Below are positions 56,660-64,000 of a stretch of 64,000 nucleotides of DNA, piece by piece. Each line of letters opens with the position of its first letter. The first letter of the stretch is position 1. This stretch comes from Polytrichum commune (taxonomy: Eukaryota > Streptophyta > Polytrichopsida > Polytrichales > Polytrichaceae). Location of the stretch: the NCBI GenBank assembly GCA_950295325.1, contig OX485809.1:24118001-24182000 (forward strand), written 5' to 3'. The position numbers and the translations under genes are program-made. The notes beneath the pieces were generated by a model. That model had not been told where the DNA came from, did not search any database, and saw only the letters and a program-made list of their open reading frames with translations.

Positions 56660-57955
56660 TTGGGGGCTTCAAATGTATGACGATAGTAGTACATGGTGCT
56701 CATTGTGGGTGTGTCTCTTTCGGTTTGCATGTTTGACGTTCCTTCAAGATTTTCAAAAAAAGGTGGAATAGAGAGTTGTGACTGTAGTCGGGTCAATTCT
56801 AGCTATAATGACGGGGCGATAACTTAGTTTGTAGGAGATTTTCAAAGGGGACTGACTTTCCTCGTTGTTGTTGGAGGTGGGCCAAGGCAATCCCAAGTGG
56901 ATAAAGGTGGTCTATAAAGTTACTCATATCCAAAACCAACACTATGGACATAATCATACGCATGATGGGCTTCAAATGTATGACAATAGTACACAATGTT
57001 GATATTGGTTGGTTTGGGTGCGCCTATCTTAGCCCACAAATTTGACTTTCCTAAACAAAAAGGAGGAGTAAAGAGAGTTGCGACTATAGTTGGACCAATT
57101 ATGGCTATGGTGACAAGACATTAAATTGGATTGAGGAGATTTCTCGGAGGTTGGAGTTGGGCCAAGTAGATAAATATGATTTTGAAGGTACATATACCCA
57201 AACCCAACACCATGCACCGTGGTCATCCATTATGGGGGCTTCAAATGTATGACAATAATACATAGTGATGGCTTTACGTTGTACATGTTGAGTTTGGGCG
57301 TGCCTACCTTAGCCCACAAATTTGACTTTCCCTCTAATATATTTCAAAAAAAACAGGAGTAGAGAGGGCCGAGACTATAGCTAGGGCCGGTTGTGGCTAT
57401 GGTGATGACATGTCCACAACTTAACTTAGTTTGAGGGAATACTTCAAAGGTGACCGACCTGCCTTCTTCCTCTTAGGTGGATTTCTCATACGTAATCATA
57501 CATTTGAGGACTCCAAAATGTATGACAACCATACACAATGTTGATGTTTAGGGTTATACATACATGTTGAGTTTGGGTGTGCCTACCTTAGCCCACAAAT
57601 TTGACTTTCTTCTAATGTATTTCAAAAAAGCAGGAGTCGAGAGGGCCGAGACTATAGCTAAGGCCGGTTGCGGCTATGGTGATGGCATGTCCATAACTTA
57701 ACTTAGTTTGAGGGGATATTTCAAAGGTGACCGACCTACCTTTGTCCTCTTACGTGGATTCGCCATACGTAATCTTACCTTTGAGGACTTCAAATGTCTG
57801 ACAAGCATACACAATGTTGATGTTTAGGGCTATACATACATGGTTGAGTTTGGGTGTGCCCTATCCATGTAGCCCACGAAATTGACTTTCCTCCGAAACT
57901 GGCCAGAAAGCAAGGGAGGAGCGAGCATGGCAACTGTGGCAGTAACTTAACTTAG
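56660..57955 (+). repeat. Tandem array, about 275-bp unit, five copies
   Basis: 'ggcttcaaatgtatgacaat' or variants recur near 56666, 56969, 57237, 57510 and 57788. Units also share 'tgagtttgggtgtgcctacc', 'ttagcccacaaatttgactt', 'gagggccgagactatagcta' and 'ttaacttagtttgagg'. The last three units are closest to each other, consistent with array growth toward the right. A run of A/T (about 56620-56655) borders the left side. Confidence 0.9.
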
Positions 57956-60326
57956 TTGTTTCAGACTGGGTGACTAATTAACAACTGACCAGCTTCAGCT
58001 TCTTCTTCTCCAGAGGGATTTGTCAAACAGAGATGCCCACGTATGAGTTACCGAGCATGGAATCCGAAGTGGAATCCAAAGACAAAGTACGTGTGCGTGC
58101 CCAGGCAGGCTGATGATCAGTCGAGCATTATGGGCTTTTTACATTTGGAGCATAAATGGGAGAAATTGGCCGAATTCATGGAAACCGTACCCGAGTCCTG
58201 GCCTGGCCTGGCCTGCCATTGCCTGCCCTGCCTGCACTGCACTCAAAGCTCCTCTGCTCATCAGCAGGGACACCCCCTTCGCTTTGACTTGACTTTCCCA
58301 GGTCATCAAATCTTCCACAGTCCCACTCCATGATTTCCTCACACTTGTTGTCCCGCGCAGCGAGGCAGTCAAAGAGGACCATGAAATCTCCACATCAGTT
58401 AGCTGCTTGGACAGGCAATTCGGTGATCGCTCTCCCTCTCTCCCGCTCTCTCTAACTTAACCCTAGTAATCGGTGAGCATGACCCTTTTCCCTTGCCCCT
58501 TCGCTTTGCCTTGTGTTTGTTTCATTAACTCACTGTCTGCACAGACAGATACATACCCAGGTTGCAGGATGACGGGTGAGTTAGGAGAGATGCGAGGCTT
58601 GGCAGGCAGAGTGCCCATTCACCCTACACGGAGAGAGACACTCGCAGAGAGAGATGTTTCTCACCGTCATTGGGAGCAACTAACCACACGAATACCAAAA
58701 TCTGACTAAACTGTTGGTAAGTTGGTATTGTGCCCTTGGTGAGTGAAGTAGTACCTCTGTACTGTGTGGAGAATCAATTGTTGCAGGGATGCTTGACTGT
58801 GGTCTCATGCAAAGTAGCCCTCATTCCCCGGGGGGGTTGTGCTCAGTTGGAACAGGGAGTCAGCATGGACTGGGGGGTTAATGGAACACTCCGAGCAGGA
58901 TCCAATGGAGAAACAAGATATCGGTGATGACGTGGAAACTTAGAATACTCTTGTGCACGGTTTTCTACTTACCAGAGGTAGAACCCACACAGACTGGTAA
59001 TTCAATGGTTGAGAAAAGCCTGGTGGAATGATGAAACACATAGCTACATCGATGGAACGGAACAGGGACACAGAAAGCACCGGCACCAAACCGTTCACCA
59101 GATCAAGGATTTGTACACTCCCTGATTAAAGAAAAAAGTTGAACAAGCGCAACAGTGTCATCATCCCCAGGAGGGTGGTGGTGGTGGTGGTGGTGGTGGT
59201 TCCCCCACTCTTGAGACCAAATAGATATCCACTTGAGACAGTATTCTCACATCCAACAGAAATGAAAGAGCGAGATGAGACTGTAAAGATACCACCACAA
59301 AAATTTCATATCTCCAATTGTTGTATCATGCAACTTTACAAATGCTCGCGCCCCAAAGTTATTCCAAATTCTGTGGACGAAACAAAAATTGTCTGTACTA
59401 TTTCCCTACTCTTGCTTTGCAGCCCCTGTGCCTCTACTTCCTCTTCCTTTCACTATGCTTCTGCCAAGAAAAGTTACACGGGTCTTGAGCACGTCCACAC
59501 ATTTCCCTTCCAAACCGTTGTTGCCCCAGGTCAGTCATCACAAATGCTGGGAAGTGGAAACGAGAGTGGTGGTGATGGAGCCATAACGTAGTTGAATGAG
59601 ACGGAAGAAACAAGGGGAAAAAAGACGCTGCTCGTGAGGAAACTCCACAAAGAGTACCACTACCAAATCAACCTGAACCCAGCCACACCGAGAGACGCTG
59701 CAGAAGACGACGATGACGACGACTGCGGGCCTTTACACCATCAGCAGGCGGTGTCAAGAGAGACTGTTCCAATACTTGATACAATATGAGCAGCAACTAT
59801 ATCCCATGGGCTTGCAACCAACCTGGTGGGTGGAAAAATGTTGGTATACCTGACATTGACCTTACCATGAAACAAAACCTTTACCAGTCTGTGTTACTGG
59901 GTAGCGCATAGGCAAATTTAATCTCCTCCATCAAATGAACCCTAGACCATTTCCTGTGTTTACTAAGCCGCGTGACCAGACGCTCCACCCACTGCCAAAA
60001 AAAAATTTAAAAAACAGGGACTCCAGGCAGCAAATCCCAGTGTCTCTCGCAGAGTCCACAGTCTGACCCTCTTATCAGGGTCCAACATCAGTCTCAGCCT
60101 TTCTTGCTTGCTACACTAGTCTTTTGGTTAACCCTCTCCCATCCCCTTTCCCCCTCCCCGATCAGAGATAAAAAGACCCCAAAAATGTAGAACAGGAGCA
60201 CACAAATACAAAAGTTACGGCTGGTAGCCTACCCTAAGGTGTTTGTATCTAAGTGAGCTGATGTTGTTGTTGTTGTTGTTGTTGTTGTTGTGTAAGCAAC
60301 TGTTGATAGGGAAAGAACCAATATCA
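57956..60326. other. Gene-poor interval downstream of the hAT-like gene
   Basis: Simple repeats: (CCTGG)n near 58197-58220, (GGT)n at about 59173-59200 and (TTG)n at about 60263-60292. Short frames only. The part nearest 60.3 kb probably includes the 3' UTR of the minus-strand gene; its poly(A) site was not identified. Confidence 0.4.
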
Positions 60327-62809
60327 TTACAAAGTTGCATTGAGGAGGACCTCATCTGGGAATTCCTCGCCGCCATCACTGCCATTCATAAAAAGCTCCG
60401 CATCCTTTTCTTCTTCCGTGGAATAATCCTTGCGCTCTAGCTTCGCATGCGAAGCAATGAATATCATCTTCTCTGCTTTATCAAGGGCAAGCCGGGAGTT
60501 CCCATTCCGATAAGCCCACCGCCATAGCGACCAATTGCTCTTGAGGCCACAGCTAGTGACATGTAAGAAAATAAGGCGGACAGCTACTTTCCCTAGAGAT
60601 TTGAACTCACTAAGGCATGTCTCCCAAACAAGCCGCCGGCTTTGTGGGTTTACAGCCTTTTCCCGACCTGTCAATAAGTCCCTCTCTTTCACCTGCACAG
60701 CCTGGGCATAAAGAGGGTCCAGACCATCCGCACGCCATTTCATCAGTTCCATCAATGCGATATGTGCTTCCTCCCTTGCCACCAGCCGGGTTATCAACCG
60801 ATCCACATCTTTCTCCTGCTCAGATGTCAGGCATCGGAAGGGAGGCAAATATTTTCCACTAGAGTCACGCAGCAGGTAGAGGGGGTCCAGGATGAATGCG
60901 GCCGCCCAGGCCGGATGGTAGTTCTTGCTGAACCGCTTTTGAATAATTTCCTGTATAGGGGTTTCATCTTTGTCATAGCGAGTGCACCAATCCTTCACTT
61001 TGGTTCTTAGCTCATCCCAGAGCGGCAAGCACTGGCTAACCAGCGGCCGATCCACTTCGATATAATTCACCATAACTTTCACTAACTTGATCAATTCTTG
61101 GACCGCTTCCAAATCATTCCAGAAGCGCATGCTGCCCACCATGTCTGCCACATCACGGCCCAGCTGATCATCGGAAAACTGAACACTAAAATGCTCGTCT
61201 AGCACGGTATGCTGGAGGGCACGTGCAGACGCAGCAATGTCATCGAGCATGTCTGGGGGAGTTCGTAGGAGTTTGATGCTATCATATTCCTGGTGCAGCA
61301 ATATCAAAAAAAGAAGAAGGGGGTTTACATTCCGTCAAAATTTGGCACGTGGGAGATTAGGAGGAGCAATCAATAAATCGATTCCATCCAAATGATGGAG
61401 TGGAGGAGAGGAGAGGAGAGGAGAGCAGAGGAGAGAAGAGAAGAGGAACACGAATGAATGTGGAATTTCATCACGGGCTATGTACTTACCTCGCGCTGGT
61501 ATTTTTGCAGATACGTTCGAGCTTGGGGTTGATTGTTGAAAAAAGCAGAGACCTTCAGACATTCGGAGCCTACAGACCTAAAAAGCAACAGGTGTTTGTT
61601 GAAGTCTTTCAACAAATTGCTGAACCCTTGCGCCTGGCAGGACAAGTTTACCATCCGCGGATACCGAAACTCCAGTTCTTGCAATGCTTTCATTGTATAC
61701 TTATCAGCGTCAGCAACTATCCCCACACACCGCTCCAAACTGGGTCCACAGATGGAGGAGATGGCATCCGCCAATGTATCCTCGACTTGCTTCACAGACA
61801 CAACACCCGCGTTCACATGTGCAACACTCCGGAAAAGGGAGTTCCCATTAGGCAAATTAAGTGTGATGTTAATAAGAGATTCACCCATACCGGGACTCCT
61901 CTTCTTCCACCCATCCGATGAGAGCTGGAAGAACAAAGCCTCCCGTAGCTTCAGCTCCGATTCTTGCTTCACCTCCTCGAATTTGGCATCCAATTTGGCA
62001 CCCGCAAGGTACCGCCTGCTCACGGGAGGTAACCCCAGCTGGCTCAAAAATGCCTTGAACTTAGGGTGCTCAACACATGAAAACGAAACAGTCCCACACG
62101 ACTCATATAACCATTCCGCAAGCAGATTGAGGGCAGCTTCCGCTTGTGCCTTATTCGGCCCCCCTTGCCCATGTGCGCCTCCCAACTTCATCCCGGGGCT
62201 CTTGAGCTTCTTGACACTATCCTCCAGAAGTGCAAGAGCTCCCAAATCCTCCTTTCCCCCGGACAGCAATAAGGGTGTCCCCGGTCCCCCTCCACCAACA
62301 CGAACAAGCTCGGTGCTGGAGCCGCGTGGCGCTCCTGATGCTGTTGTTGCGCCTGCTGCTGCTCCTCCTCCTCCTCCTCCTGCTGTTGTCGCAGCTGTTC
62401 CTGCTGCAGCCTCCGACATGGAGATCGACGACGGTGTGCCCAATGCCGTGGGAGCGCTCCGCTTGCGAGGTGTGCTGCCAGGCGGGGAAAGTGCTGTGGG
62501 TTTGGGCCCCGGCTGCGATGCGAGAGGCTTGGGCACCACCCCATTGAAATTGGGGCACGTCCCGCGCTTCAGATGCTCCGAAGCCGTGCGTGATGGATTG
62601 GAGGCTGAGAACATGGCATTGCACAGGGAGCATCGCAGCTTCACGGCTTTCGGTAACCCCGTGTCCGGGTGCTGCACCAAGAGCGGCAGGAGGTGTGACC
62701 AGTACCACGCGCCTTTCCCCTTGATTGCCTTGTTGCGCACAGTCACGAGCCCCTCATAGCGCTTGTGCAGCGCCTTGAAAGACAAATCGTTGTCCTCGTG
62801 ACTGGCCAT
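60327..62809 (-). CDS. BED zinc finger/DUF659/hAT-derived protein
   Basis: Two exons, 62809-61490 and 61289-60327, with one phase-0 GT-AG intron, give 760 residues. Seen: KRYEGLVTVRNKAIKGKGAW (about 16-35), a BED-like finger with C60, C63, H79 and C85 (RCSLCNAMF ... HLKRGTCPNF), a Gly/Ala/Ser-rich linker, a DUF659-like region (about 265-410, with FQLSSDGWKKRS and VGIVADADKY) and a C-terminal hAT-dimerisation-like segment (about 670-730, CGLKSNWSLWRWAYRNG). Known: this N-terminal block closely resembles a conserved family of land-plant hAT-derived proteins that I recall from Arabidopsis at about 790 residues. Inferred: a domesticated transposase acting as a nuclear DNA-binding protein. The frame is intact and its GC content is higher than its surroundings. 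No flanking inverted repeats were noticed. Confidence 0.85.
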
Positions 62810-64000
62810 AAACTCTCCCCTCCCCCTCCACCCTCACCCTCACTCAACCGCCTCTCCCACCTCTCACTTCTCCTCTTCCTCCTCTTTTGCCCTGCCCATC
62901 CCTTCGTCTTCTTCCCGCCTCATCAACATTGCCCCATTATTCTGCACAACAACGTCAACATCCCTACCCCTCCCACTGAGCCTCCGCAGGCTCGCCTCCT
63001 TGCCTCGGTCGCTCATCCCACACATACAAAAAGATAAGACCCCAACCAACGATCAACCCTTTCCGCAACCGCCTCCCCAATCTCACCCAACCCTCCCCTC
63101 CCCTCCCCTTTCACACCCCTACACCTAACTTCCCATGCCTTCCCCGCGATTGCTGTTCAACTCGGATGCTAATGATATTGCTGTTTGATGTCGTCGTTGT
63201 TGCTCGATCAACCTCCCTTGGTGCCGTCTAGGGTGCATGGCATCTCGTCAGCAATTACTCTCCCGGGCATGTTGTTTCCTATCCATCATCCTCGTCCCTC
63301 CTTCTTCCTCCTCTTCTGCATCCCCCCCAGATCCACCCCACCCTTTTCTTTGCCCTTTCCCTCAGCCCCGATGGCCAACCCCCTGTCCCGCGAGCCCGGC
63401 CATCATCACCATCATCCTATTGCTCCGACGAGCTCTCAACCTGCTCCTCCTCCTCTTCATCAACCCCATTCCCCCTCAGGCAACTGCCCTGCCCTCCTCT
63501 CCCTCCTCCTTCCTCCCCATCACTCCTACTACTACTACTACCACCACCATACCATCGACATCCCTGCCTGCCTCCTGCTCAAATTCGAACCCAAGACTCG
63601 CTGTGCGCCCCCCGCTGACAAGCAAGTAACCCGAACCCCGAACCCTCCTTCCAGCCTCCCTCCCCTATGAACATAATAGGACAGAAAATGTGGCGGAGAC
63701 CCCCCAGCCTCCTGCACTCCTCCCCTCCCTCGCCCGCTGCCAGCAGCACCCGGTAAGTTAAGTAAAGTTAGGTACTTTACCCTTCAAAACAGACAACCCC
63801 ACAAAGTTCCAACCCCTACTTAACCTTCACTTTACTTACCTTGACTTACACCATCCGAACCCAGCCACACACCAGCAACACCCGAACACAAAACAACACA
63901 GCACCCACCAAGCCACGGCCAAAGCCAAGACCGGCCCTCTTCTTCTTGCCAATGCATTCAACCACAATACTACTAACTTACTTTACCTACTTACTTACCT
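62810..64000 (-). promoter_or_regulatory. 5' leader and promoter region of hAT-derived gene
   Basis: The plus strand is extremely C/T-rich (purine-rich on the gene strand), with CTC, CCA and (CTA)n tracts. This is typical of a long plant 5' UTR or promoter. Open frames on either strand here are low-complexity. Near 63750-63990 short TTAAGTAAAGTTAGG-type repeats occur. No TATA box could be assigned. Confidence 0.4.

Noticed and set aside
61533-62759. 408-codon frame on the plus strand
   Set aside because: Antisense shadow of the BED/hAT-derived gene, whose motifs are clear on the minus strand.
63185-63670. 161-codon Pro/His-rich frame
   Set aside because: C/T-rich low-complexity leader sequence; proline and leucine runs in several frames.

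Overview
The window is plant nuclear DNA. Evidence: an interstitial CCCTAAA telomere-type tract, a degenerate Ty1/copia retroelement, small inverted-repeat elements with TAA/TTA target duplications, GT-AG introns, and a BED-finger/DUF659/hAT-derived gene of a type I recall as conserved across land plants. The long AT-rich, repeat-choked spaces and a DUF7869-like gene suggest a non-seed plant (bryophyte, lycophyte or fern). I cannot decide which. There is one 200-N assembly gap (32514-32713).

The main result is a nested insertion at about 9.3-31.3 kb. A decayed copia element (LTR-like ends at 9285 and 31054) carries two insertions. One is a 1.37-kb solo LTR at 28672-30038 with TSD AGCCA. The other is a 17.2-kb DNA element at 10431-27657, bounded by 28-bp inverted repeats (27/28 matching, starting AACACTATATTCG) and a 4-bp duplication AGGT. 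The large element has two divergent gene modules. On the left (minus) is a two-exon DUF7869-type, DDE-transposase-like protein. On the right (plus) is a multi-exon protein with a ParB/DGQHR-like motif, a methyltransferase-like C-terminal core that has lost key residues, a disordered and coiled-coil tail, and an FCP1/HAD-phosphatase-like exon that may be fused or separate. Two more S/T-rich exons follow. A palindrome, TTACGGACGCGCGTCCGTAA, occurs in nine perfect and many variant copies. I see it only inside this element: as a 95-bp x4 array upstream of the left gene, as a 135-bp x4 array upstream of the right gene, in almost every intron, and once inside coding sequence. This looks like a self-contained mobile system with its own genes and its own DNA sites.

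Layout of the rest. 0-9.3 kb: repeat-rich, with two well-bounded MITE-like elements (2466-2950 and 3494-3899). 32.7-40 kb: a gene with all phase-0 introns and possible 48-bp microexons, resembling plant En/Spm-associated accessory proteins. 40-60 kb: gene-poor, with two more copies of the first MITE family, a 134-bp tandem array (46.65-47.87 kb), a 275-bp tandem array (56.6-57.95 kb) and two dispersed repeat families. 60.3-62.8 kb: the intact BED/hAT-derived gene on the minus strand, with a low-complexity leader to the window end.

Protein family calls rest on motif recognition by eye. The boundaries, palindromes and splice phases were read directly from the bases.
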